Source of the DNA: Candidatus Bathyarchaeota archaeon
GTDB lineage: Archaea > Thermoproteota > Bathyarchaeia > Bathyarchaeales > DTEX01
NCBI GenBank assembly: GCA_003601835.1
Contig: PIYB01000007.1
Location: 1 to 34,416, forward strand
Length of the DNA: 34,416 nucleotides
Direction: 5' to 3'
Part shown: piece after piece, positions 9,222 through 17,386 of the stretch
Layout: every line of letters starts with the position of its first letter
Numbering within the stretch: position 1 is the stretch's first letter
Position numbers and translations under genes: made by a program
The notes under the pieces: generated by a model
What the model saw: only the letters and a program-made list of their open reading frames with translations
Databases searched by the model: none
Told to the model about the DNA's origin: nothing

Positions 9222-9238
9222 CTTAAGAAAATCTTAAG
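9222..9238. promoter_or_regulatory. Candidate operator: CTTAAG-AAAAT-CTTAAG
   Basis: Two palindromic CTTAAG units 5 bp apart in the divergent intergenic region between the pfkB-type and Gfo/Idh/MocA genes. Confidence 0.35.
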
Positions 9239-9289
9239 ACTTGTGTTATCTCTCAGACTGATGGTAAAGAGATAAGGGGGAGAAAGTGT

Positions 9290-10320
9290 TTGAGAAAAAT
9301 CGGCATGGCTTTTGTTGGCGCCGGTTTTCTGTCCGACAAGTATGCCGGTTGCTACCGGAAGAACCCTCATGTTGAACTCGTTGCTGTTTCGTCGAAAACG
9401 GAGGAACACGCAAAAGCCTTTGCCAAAAATACGGGTTGAAGGCGTGGTACACAGATTACGAGGATATGGTGAAACAGGACGACATTGACGCAGTCAACGT
9501 TTGTGTACCCAACTTTCTTCACGCTTCTGCAACAATCTCCGCTGCTGAACACGGGAAGCATGTGCTCTGTACGAAGCCGCTTGCAATCTCGATGGAACAA
9601 GCGGATAACATGGTGAAAGCCTGCAAACAAGCAGGGGTCAAGTTCATGTACGGAGAGAACTGGCTTTACACGCCGGCTGCTGAGAGAATGTTCAAGGTAA
9701 TTGAGGAAGGCGCTTTAGGGAAGATTCTTGCTGTTGAAGCCCGAGAACAACACAGCGGCAGCCACTCGCCTTACGCGACGAAGAAAGAGTATTGCGGCGG
9801 AGGAGTGCTGATTCACATGGCGGCCCATCCAATTGGGTTCATAATGCACGTTATGAACCAGCCGGTTGAACGTGTCTACGCCGAGCTTGGGAACCTGCTG
9901 CATGACCTTGAAGTAGAAGACTACGCCGTGCTGGTTATGCGTTTCGAGGACGGAGGCTCTGGAATAGCGCAGTCAAACTACATTACGAAGGGTGGCATGC
10001 AGGACAGAATCGAAATCTACGGTTCGGAAGGCATGGCTTTCATGAACCTCACTCACGTAAACCCAATTCAGGTTTACAGCGAAACAGGATACTCATACGT
10101 TGTTGAGAAGGCTTCCATGAGCCGAGGTTGGACCTCGCCGGTCGTCGACGAGAACGTTCATTACGGATTCTGCAACATGGTTAGCCACTTCGTCAACTGC
10201 ATCCTGAAGGATGAGGAGCCCCGGTCAACCGGAGAATTCGGTCGGGAAGTCCTTAGAGTAATATTTGCTGGCTACGAATCAAACAGAAAGAGGACCGCGG
10301 TCACGGTTCACAGCGGCTAA
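9290..10320 (+). pseudogene. Gfo/Idh/MocA-family oxidoreductase with an apparent single-base frameshift at ~9430-9440
   Basis: TTG start after GGGGGA: MRKIGMAFVGAGFLSDKYAGCYRKNPHVELVAVSSKTEEHAKAFAKNTG*. Adjacent frame continues LKAWYTDYEDMVKQDDIDAVNVCVPNFLHASATISAAEHGKHVLCTKPLAISMEQA to 10320. The two pieces form one standard Gfo/Idh N-terminal domain. A sequencing error is also possible. Confidence 0.75.
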
Positions 10321-11135
10321 AGCTTCGTCGTAATGTATTCGATTACAGACTCGAAAATCAGTCTTCCATCCCCAAATTTAGGCAGTCTCTCAAAGCGAGT
10401 CCAGTCCGGCAGCTGCCAACCGTAATAAGCCCTTTCAGGGTGAGGCATCAGCCCGAACACTGTTCCCTCCGGGTTGCAGATGCCTGCGATGTCGTAGAAT
10501 GAACCGTTTGGGTTAGCAGGATAGCTTTCTCCGGCGGGTTTTCCCGTTTCCATGCAGTATCTGAAGACGAGCTGATCGTTCTCTAAGAGCTTATCTAGAA
10601 ATTTCTTTTCTTTTTCTTTTGGGAACATGAATCTGCCTTCGCCGTGAGCAATGGGCATCCGCAGAGTTTCACCTTCTGGTATCTTGTTTGTGAAGATGCA
10701 TCTGCCAGAGTTTTCGTGGCGGAGATGTATCCAGCGGCAACGGAATCCAATTGGGAAGTTTGTTGCCAAAGCCGCCTCGGGAACCTCGCTTATTCCGCTA
10801 AAACCGGGCAGCAGACCGGCTTCTACGAGTATTTGGAAACCGTTGCATACCCCTAAGATTGGTTTGCCCTTGTCTGTGAATCTTTCTAGTTCTTTGCCAA
10901 GCTTGGCGGAGAACGCTTTCGCCAATATTGCTCCTGCTCTGACGTAGTCGCCGAAGGAGAATCCGCCTGGGAAAACTAGGACATCATATTCTGACAGGTT
11001 TCTTCTTTTGATAAGCCGGTTGATGTGAACGATTTCAGCGTTAACCCCGAGGTCTTGGAACGCTCTTTTTGTTTCGCCGTCACAGTTGGTCCCGCCAGCC
11101 CTGACCACGCAAACCTGCACATCCGTCTTTTTCAT
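10317..11135 (-). CDS. purQ: Phosphoribosylformylglycinamidine synthase subunit PurQ (glutaminase)
   Basis: VCVVRAGGTNCDGETKRAF, VFPGGFSFGDYVRAGAI, GVCNGFQILVEAGLLPG, GLMPHPERA. Confidence 0.95.
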   Translation of the reverse strand: MKKTDVQVCVVRAGGTNCDGETKRAFQDLGVNAEIVHINRLIKRRNLSEYDVLVFPGGFSFGDYVRAGAILAKAFSAKLGKELERFTDKGKPILGVCNGFQILVEAGLLPGFSGISEVPEAALATNFPIGFRCRWIHLRHENSGRCIFTNKIPEGETLRMPIAHGEGRFMFPKEKEKKFLDKLLENDQLVFRYCMETGKPAGESYPANPNGSFYDIAGICNPEGTVFGLMPHPERAYYGWQLPDWTRFERLPKFGDGRLIFESVIEYITTKL

Positions 11136-11139
11136 TTTC

Positions 11140-13521
11140 TCACATCCTGAAGGTGCTCTTCCAAGCCTTCATCAGCTCGTTCAAGCCAGCCTCCATAACC
11201 TTCTTCCCGTTTAACCCGTAGACTGAAAAACTTCTCTCTTTTTTCACTTCTCCAATCAGCGAGACAACAACGCCTTTGGTGGCTTCCTCGAAATCCGCTT
11301 GCACCGTTTTGGGAACCTCAACCAAGAACCGGCTGTTTGATTCAGAAAACAAGATTTGAGCGTCCGTTTGAACATAGTCCGTTCGAGGAACATTGCTCAG
11401 CCACAGGTCTATGCCACGGTCCCCGGAAAATGCCATTTCAGCAGCTGCCACCGCCAATCCGCCTTCAGAAAGGTCATGGCACGCCTTCACGTAGCCTGCG
11501 TCAATTGCGTTGGTTATTGCTTTCATGGCGTTTTTAGCATCTTCAAGTCTGACTCTGGGAACTGACCGTCCGAGAGCACCGTGGAGCCTGAAGTATTCTG
11601 AGCCTCCTAGCTCAAGATATGTCCGTCCGACAAGGTAGAGAAGGTCGCCGGATGTCTTTAGATCCATGGTGACAACCTTTCTGATGTCAGGGACTATGCC
11701 TACTGCTGTTATCAGGAGCGTCGGCGTTACTGGACCTAAAGGTGACTCGTTGTATAGGCTGTCTTTGCCGGAAATGAAGGGTGCCTCAAAACCTTTTGAA
11801 AACTCGTAACAAGCTTCACAAGCTCTGACAAGTGAACCAAGCCGGTCAGGTTTCTCGGGGCTTCCCCAAACGAAATTGTCCAGCAACGCTATGCGCCGAC
11901 CGCCCACTGCGACGTTGTTCCTTATAGCCTCGTCAATGGCTGATGCAGCCATCCAGTATGGATCGATCTTGCCGTACTGCGGGTTCATGCCGCTTGAAAT
12001 AACCAAGCCTTTCCAAGAAGAGTCCAGCGGTTTAAGAACAGCAGCATCGCTGGGACCGTCATTTTTTCCACACAAAGGCTTTAAAACCGTGTTTCCTTTA
12101 ACCTCGTGATCGTAGGTTCTTATGACGGCTTCTTTGCTTGCCACGTTAGGTGAAGCCAAAATCCTTAGCAGTACGCTTTTAAGGTTTCTCGGTTCACCAA
12201 GTTTCGGCTCGACATGTTCAGGCGGCTTCCACTCCGCCGTTCCTCTGAATTTTGGGGGGCTGAAGAGAAATCCCATGTCTAATTCTGCGACGGGGATGTC
12301 GTGATATTTTATTTTAAGCAGGGGTTCCGGGGTTAATCGTCCAATCGGCGTAGCCTCAACATCTTCTGATTCGAAGATCTGCAAGACCTTTTCTAAATTC
12401 TCGCTTGGAACGGTGATCAGCATTCTTTCTTGAGATTCGGAGATGTAGATTTCCCACGGAGGTATGTGAGGATACTTCAAAGGAACTTTCTCAAGCTCAA
12501 CGAGGGCGCCGCACTGAAACCTGTGAGCCGTTTCGCCGACTGCGCTGGATAGCCCTCCGCCGCCCAAGTCTGTTATGGAGGAAGCAAGTTCAAAGTCTCT
12601 AATGGTGATTATAGCGCGTTTAAGTTTTTCTTCTTCAATTGGATTTGCTATTTGAACGGCGGGTCGTGACACTTCCTCGGATTTTTCAGTGAGCTCCAAT
12701 GATGCAAAGGTGACACCGTGAATTCCGTCTCTTCCCGTTCTGCCCCCCGCTAAAACTAGACAGTGCCCCGGTTTGGCGTTCTTTATGTATTTTTTGATCG
12801 GCAGCGTTCCTATGCATCCACAGTACACTACGACGTTCCCCGTGTAGCTTTCATCAAAGAATATTGCGCCGTTTACGGTTGGTATGCCCATGTTGTTCCC
12901 GTAATGACCGATCCCTGCGACAACCCCCCTGTAAACGTACCTTGGATGCTTCACACCGGGGGGCAACTTGCTGAAATCGTAATCTAACGGTCCGAATCCT
13001 AGAACGTCAGTGCAGGCTATTGGATCAGCCCAGACACCTAACACGTCACGGATTACCCCACCGGTTCCTGTTGCAGCGCCTCCAAAAGGTTCAACGGCTG
13101 AGGGATGATTATGGGTCTCAACCTTGACGGCTATCGCGATGTCGCCTTCGAAGCTGATGATTCCGGCGTTATCCTCGAAAACGGAGATGCACCAAGGTTT
13201 GTTCAGTTCCAGTGTTGCTTTAGCTATGTAAGTTTTGATAAGTGAGTTGATCTTCTTTCCTTCATGCGTCAATATTGTTCCTTTAAATGTCTTGTGAAAA
13301 CAATGCTCCGACCATGTTTGCCCTAATGTTTGAAGCTCCACATCGGTGGGGTTCCTACCTTTCTCGGCGAAGTATCGTCTTGTAGCTTTCATTTCTTCGA
13401 GGTTAAGCGCCAAGCCCATTTCTTCACTTATTTGAAGGAGCTGTTCGTCATCTGCATCCAGAAGCGTTATCTCGTAAAGTTCGAACGGAACTTTTTTCTT
13501 GACATACCTCGATTGAATCAT
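11140..13521 (-). CDS. purL: Phosphoribosylformylglycinamidine synthase subunit PurL
   Basis: 793-aa ORF with QTWSEHCFHKTFKG, VKVETHNHPSAVEPFGGAATGTGGVIRDVLG. Confidence 0.96.
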   Translation of the reverse strand: MIQSRYVKKKVPFELYEITLLDADDEQLLQISEEMGLALNLEEMKATRRYFAEKGRNPTDVELQTLGQTWSEHCFHKTFKGTILTHEGKKINSLIKTYIAKATLELNKPWCISVFEDNAGIISFEGDIAIAVKVETHNHPSAVEPFGGAATGTGGVIRDVLGVWADPIACTDVLGFGPLDYDFSKLPPGVKHPRYVYRGVVAGIGHYGNNMGIPTVNGAIFFDESYTGNVVVYCGCIGTLPIKKYIKNAKPGHCLVLAGGRTGRDGIHGVTFASLELTEKSEEVSRPAVQIANPIEEEKLKRAIITIRDFELASSITDLGGGGLSSAVGETAHRFQCGALVELEKVPLKYPHIPPWEIYISESQERMLITVPSENLEKVLQIFESEDVEATPIGRLTPEPLLKIKYHDIPVAELDMGFLFSPPKFRGTAEWKPPEHVEPKLGEPRNLKSVLLRILASPNVASKEAVIRTYDHEVKGNTVLKPLCGKNDGPSDAAVLKPLDSSWKGLVISSGMNPQYGKIDPYWMAASAIDEAIRNNVAVGGRRIALLDNFVWGSPEKPDRLGSLVRACEACYEFSKGFEAPFISGKDSLYNESPLGPVTPTLLITAVGIVPDIRKVVTMDLKTSGDLLYLVGRTYLELGGSEYFRLHGALGRSVPRVRLEDAKNAMKAITNAIDAGYVKACHDLSEGGLAVAAAEMAFSGDRGIDLWLSNVPRTDYVQTDAQILFSESNSRFLVEVPKTVQADFEEATKGVVVSLIGEVKKERSFSVYGLNGKKVMEAGLNELMKAWKSTFRM

Positions 13522-13769
13522 TGAGCTTCCTCAACTTGAATTGTGTAGTTGTCCTTAACCGGGTTTGCGAGAAGCCTTCTACACATCTCCTCAACTTTTC
13601 TTTCAGCCTCTTCCTGCGAAGAAGCATCAAGATATAGCTCGTAGACTTTGCTTACTTTCACCTTTTCAACTGGATAGTTGAGCTCCACAAGAGAGGCTTT
13701 GGTGGTTTCGCCTTCAGGATCGGAATGACCTGGCTTAAGACCAACCTCGATTCTCGCTTTGTATTTCAT
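13518..13769 (-). CDS. purS: Phosphoribosylformylglycinamidine synthase subunit PurS
   Basis: MKYKARIEVGLKPGHSDPEGETTKASLVELNYPVEKVKVSKVYELYLDA; 4-bp overlap with purL. Start trimmed from the supplied ORF (13841) to the ATG at 13769. Confidence 0.9.
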   Translation of the reverse strand: MKYKARIEVGLKPGHSDPEGETTKASLVELNYPVEKVKVSKVYELYLDASSQEEAERKVEEMCRRLLANPVKDNYTIQVEEAQ

Positions 13770-13864
13770 AAAAGAATGAAAAACATTTCTGTATATTAAA
13801 CGTTGATGACATAAAAATTTAAAAAAGGATGAAGTTTCCATTTTCTCCAGGCAGCAGCATGTGC

Positions 13865-14290
13865 TTACGTCTTTTCCGCAAGTTTTTCCATAAGCCGGTC
13901 GTAGGCATCTCGGTCCACGGGTAAAGATCGGTTATCTGTGGTCCCCCCGAAGATAGGGGCACATATCACACCGACGCCGTCCAGTTCAGCGCACATCTTC
14001 AACAGGTCTTTCACGCCTTGCATGGTTTGCGCTCTGGTTTTTCGGTCTGGGCCGAGAAGGCCGCTGGGGGTTCCGCAGACTGTTGAGAACCTAATCTTTG
14101 AGGAGGGCAAAGTTTGTTTTGCTTCTTCCATTTTCTGGGGGCATTGACCGTAGCTGATTTCCACTCCTTCGAATCCGTAGTTTTCCATGTTTCGAAGCTT
14201 CTCAGCAAATGTTTCTCCAGGAACAAGGTTTTCCTGAACAGCTAACCTCAACAAGATCCACTTCCTTTCTCGCTGGTTGTAGGATGACAA
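13865..14290 (-). pseudogene. Truncated sugar phosphate isomerase/epimerase (TIM-barrel, xylose isomerase-like), N-terminal half only
   Basis: LRLAVQENLVPGETFAEKLRNMENYGFEGVEISYG and SSKIRFSTVCGTPSGLLGPD resemble the N-terminal half of COG1082-type proteins, which are usually ~250-300 aa; this ORF stops at 141 aa just before purS. Confidence 0.55.
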
Positions 14291-14324
14291 TAGACGAATT
14301 TAACACTTAACATTTTTTCCAGCG

Positions 14325-14771
14325 TCAGAAAGGTTTCTGCATCCAAAGCCTAATTGTTTCAAACCACAATATTAGACACGCTAAACCCCCGAACATTATC
14401 GCTACAACATTGTGGATGCTTCCGCTCTGACCGTAAAGAACCAAATAAACCACAAGCATGGTTGAGAACCAAACTGAATAGAAAAGGTAACGGGGAACCA
14501 TGTAACGACCTAACCTCGTGAAGAACCTTAAAACCCCAACCTTCACCTCACGCGTAAGATAATACTCTCCCCGCATAGTTTTCTCAACAAGTCCCAACCC
14601 GTGAAGCTTATCCAAATGATGCGCTGCCACACTGGGACTGGAAAACCCCAGCTTCCGCTGAATCTCGCGGACGCCAACCGAGGAGCTTGGAGACTTAAGC
14701 ATAAACCAGTAAACAAGAAGAGTCTTCCCTTTCAACTGGGACTCAATCTCAGCCAGCGAAAGGTTACTCAT
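14325..14771 (-). CDS. Winged-helix (ArsR-like) transcriptional regulator with C-terminal transmembrane segments
   Basis: REIQRKLGFSSPSVAAHHLDKLHGLGLVEKTMRGEYYLT (wHTH) followed by two hydrophobic stretches (YSVWFSTMLVVYLVLYG; VVAIMFGGLACLILWF). Confidence 0.8.
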   Translation of the reverse strand: MSNLSLAEIESQLKGKTLLVYWFMLKSPSSSVGVREIQRKLGFSSPSVAAHHLDKLHGLGLVEKTMRGEYYLTREVKVGVLRFFTRLGRYMVPRYLFYSVWFSTMLVVYLVLYGQSGSIHNVVAIMFGGLACLILWFETIRLWMQKPF

Positions 14772-14784
14772 CCGAAACCGCCAA

Positions 14785-14796
14785 ACCTATATAGGT
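14785..14796. promoter_or_regulatory. Perfect 12-bp palindrome ACCTATATAGGT upstream of the wHTH gene
   Basis: Self-complementary 12-mer containing a TATA-like core, 13 nt upstream of the ATG at 14771. Confidence 0.4.
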
Positions 14797-14863
14797 GCCT
14801 AGAATATTAAAGGCTAACATCACCATAAAACAGCCGGTCAAACAAACCGAAAAGGAAAACCGT

Positions 14864-14966
14864 GGCCGCCGTAACGTAGAGGGGACATCTTAAACGGCAT
14901 CCGCGGAATCTGGTAGCGTACAGGCCTGTGGAGCCTGGAGGCCGGGTTCAAATCCCGGCGGCGGCC
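14864..14966 (+). tRNA. tRNA-His (GTG) with an expanded D-loop (candidate ~30-nt intron)
   Basis: G-1 (14864); acceptor GCCGCCG/CGGCGGC; TA at 8-9; D-stem ACGT/GCGT; anticodon arm CAGGC-CTGTGGA-GCCTG (anticodon GTG); T-arm CCGGG-TTCAAAT-CCCGG; C73 opposite G-1. D-loop 14878-14915 is 38 nt. Confidence 0.75.
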
Positions 14967-15007
14967 TCCACTGTGCTATTTTTGGGTTGCTTTCTTGATT
15001 ATGTCTT

Positions 15008-15630
15008 CTACGTATTTGGTGGGTATCTTGTGCATCTGTAGATGGAGTGAGCGGAAGGTTTGACGCCGGTTAGGTTCCATCCATCGTAGTAGGGTGTTAG
15101 GTATTCCCATACGGTTTTGCCTTCAGCCATTACTTCGAAGAATCTTCATCTGGTGCCGCCTTCGCATATGAGGGTGTTTCCGTTGGGCATTCTGTCTGCG
15201 CCGCCTAACCCGCCTCCGCACCACCAGTTCTTTTGAGAGTATTCCCAAACTATTTCTTCGGTTTGTGGATCGAGCTCGATCACCTTTGTGTGTCTTCTTG
15301 TGTCGCCGTTATCGTATATCAAGAAATGTCCGGCGCCCGGTATTTTCTCCCCAGTCATGGGGTGACGGCCAGGGATTAGGGTCGGCATGTGCTGTTTGTC
15401 TAGTACGCCGGGACCCCAAGCCCACACGATTTCCCCGTCTTTTTGTCTATGACTCCGATAACGTCCAAGTTGCGGTGGCTGAAAACGATGTTTCCCGCTT
15501 TGAACCGCGAATCTTTTCTTTTCGTCATCGTCCAGAACGTTGGATTCTACATATAAGCATTGACGAAGGAAATGTTGCGGCGGATTACTGTGTAACCGTT
15601 GGCTGTTTCGGGCGAGCTGAACGCATAATC
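15008..15630 (-). pseudogene. Degraded arylsulfotransferase (ASST)-like / beta-propeller gene remnant
   Basis: Pieces in two frames: NISFVNAYM*NPTFWTMTKRKDSRFKAGNIVFSHRNLDVIGVIDKKTG then (frameshift) GEIVWAWGPGVLDKQHMPTLIPG...KVIELDPQTEEIVWEY...RMPNGNTLICEGGTR*RFFEVMAEGKTVWEYLTPYYDG...SIYRCTRYPPNT. Contains an internal TAG (15547-15549), a frameshift (~15433-15440) and an internal TGA (15146-15148); N-terminus missing. Confidence 0.7.
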
Positions 15631-15633
15631 TGG

Positions 15634-16500
15634 TTATTGAAGTTGTTTTAGGTATTCTTGGATCTTCGGTTTGACGGCAAAGTAGTCCCTTAACGCTTGG
15701 TACGCAGCTAGGCTTTTCCGGTTCCATTCTCTGATTTTTTCAGCCCGAAGCATGATGTTTTTCGGCGTGTACTTTGAGGAGACAAATTCGAACAGGTCCA
15801 CTTTGTATCCGAAGCTTTCCAACGCAAGTTTTCTCAGGGTTTCGGTTAGAGCCACACCTATGTATTCTTTGGTCACCTTCGCTTCCACGAGGGGCTTGAT
15901 CTGCGGAACATTTCTGGACACGCGGCTTATCTGTTTAACAACTTGCCTTTGACAGCAAGGCGCAGCTAGGATGAATCTGCTGGACAAGCGGATTCCTTTG
16001 GCAATGGCTTCGTCGGTTGCAGTGTCGCATGCATGAAGGGCACAAACAATGTTCACAGGTTGTTCCGGTTCAAAGCTAATTATGTTGCTTTCGTAAAACC
16101 GCATGTTGAAAAAGCCCAGCTTTTTGCTGATCTCCGTTGATCTTTTGACAAGCTCTGGGTTTGAGTCGATGCCTATGTAATCTATTTGTCTCCGCTTTTT
16201 TCCGAGAACATAGTTGACGAAAAAAGGCAAGTATGAACGTCCGCATCCACAATCCAGCAGAACCACTTCTCGCCTACGGGAAATGTTTTCCACACATTTC
16301 ACTATGTGACTTGAAAAATGAATGACTTCGTACAGTTTCTTCTCGCGTTCACCATACATTTTTCCGCCGGGATTCATTATGCCGACAGCCTTGAGAAACT
16401 CAACCAGCTCTCCCAGATCCCATCCTATTTCAGAATGTACTTTTCGAAGACAGTTTATGAGTTCTCTGTTTTCCGCTGACGGTTCCATGCGACTCGACAC
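15634..16500 (-). CDS. SAM-dependent methyltransferase (Methyltransf_32-like)
   Basis: VVLLDCGCGRSYLPFFVNYVL, IDYIGIDSNPELVKRS, IVCALHACDTATDEAIAKGI, ILAAPCCQRQV. Confidence 0.8.
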   Translation of the reverse strand: MSSRMEPSAENRELINCLRKVHSEIGWDLGELVEFLKAVGIMNPGGKMYGEREKKLYEVIHFSSHIVKCVENISRRREVVLLDCGCGRSYLPFFVNYVLGKKRRQIDYIGIDSNPELVKRSTEISKKLGFFNMRFYESNIISFEPEQPVNIVCALHACDTATDEAIAKGIRLSSRFILAAPCCQRQVVKQISRVSRNVPQIKPLVEAKVTKEYIGVALTETLRKLALESFGYKVDLFEFVSSKYTPKNIMLRAEKIREWNRKSLAAYQALRDYFAVKPKIQEYLKQLQ

Positions 16501-16877
16501 TCTTCATAGTACGGTGGACACGTGTGTTTTGAACGCTTATGAAAAATATGACTAGGGCGATATATAATGAGAACTAATGATGGTATCCTTGTTCACAGCC
16601 GAGGGATCACCTGAACACCAGAAAGCCGAAAGCACCCTGTTTTATGCTTAACTAGCAGAGTTCGTGGAGCCAAACGAGTTCCATATTGAAACCTTGGAGA
16701 TACCGTAAAGAAATTAAGGTTCCCCGAATTATGCTGGTCACGTCTGTAAAACAGAAGACCCCCGTTTTTCAGAAAGCCAAAAGGAAAAAAAGTAGATGGA
16801 ATCTTAGGAAAAACATACCAGAAGGTATAAATTTCACTTTCTCTTAGCATAGCCCTAGCTTGGAGCGTTGTGTCGAA

Positions 16878-17375
16878 TTGGCTTACAAATATATGGCTGA
16901 AGCATGGAGACAACCGGAATCCTCCTTCGTCAAAGAACTGATGCAGAAAAGGGTCATCGAATGGCGGAAACAGCCAGCCATAACCCGAGTGGATAAGCCT
17001 ACACGTATAGATAGGGCTCGACGGTTAGGATACAAGGACAAACCCGGCTACGTCGTTGTACGCATCCGTGTTAGAAGAGGCGGGCTTAGGAAGCAAAGAC
17101 CGAAAATGGGACGGAGACAGAAACGTATGGGCGTAACCAAGTACAAGCCTGCGAAAAGTATCCGGTTGATCGCTGAGGAAAGGGCTGCAAAGAAACATCC
17201 CAACTTAGAAGTTCTTAACTCTTACTGGGTTTGGCAAGACGGTCGCCATAAATGGTTTGAGGTTATTCTTGTCGATAAAACTCTTTTACCTGAGCTACGG
17301 CTAGGAAAAGGCAAAGGAAGAGTGTTCAGGGGACTAACCAGCGCAGGAAGAAAAATGCGCGGCTTAATACCCTAA
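16878..17375 (+). CDS. rpl15e: LSU ribosomal protein L15e
   Basis: AYKYMAEAWRQPESSFVKELMQKRVIEWRKQPAITRVDKPTRIDRARRLGYKDKPGYVVVRIRVRRGGLRKQRP...NSYWVWQDGRHKWFEVILVD. Start placed at internal TTG 16878; the supplied ORF begins at 16860. Confidence 0.92.
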   Translation: MAYKYMAEAWRQPESSFVKELMQKRVIEWRKQPAITRVDKPTRIDRARRLGYKDKPGYVVVRIRVRRGGLRKQRPKMGRRQKRMGVTKYKPAKSIRLIAEERAAKKHPNLEVLNSYWVWQDGRHKWFEVILVDKTLLPELRLGKGKGRVFRGLTSAGRKMRGLIP

Positions 17376-17386
17376 ACGATAACAGC

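Noticed and set aside
14864-15630. tRNA-His as an att site for an integrated element carrying the decayed arylsulfotransferase-like gene
   Set aside because: No integrase and no repeated copy of the tRNA 3' end (GGGTTCAAATCCCGGCGGCGGCC) seen in the window.
15265-15651. 128-aa plus-strand ORF
   Set aside because: Antisense to the arylsulfotransferase-like remnant, whose recognisable blocks are on the minus strand.
16593-16913. 106-aa minus-strand ORF
   Set aside because: Overlaps the rpl15e start and promoter; no protein-like features.
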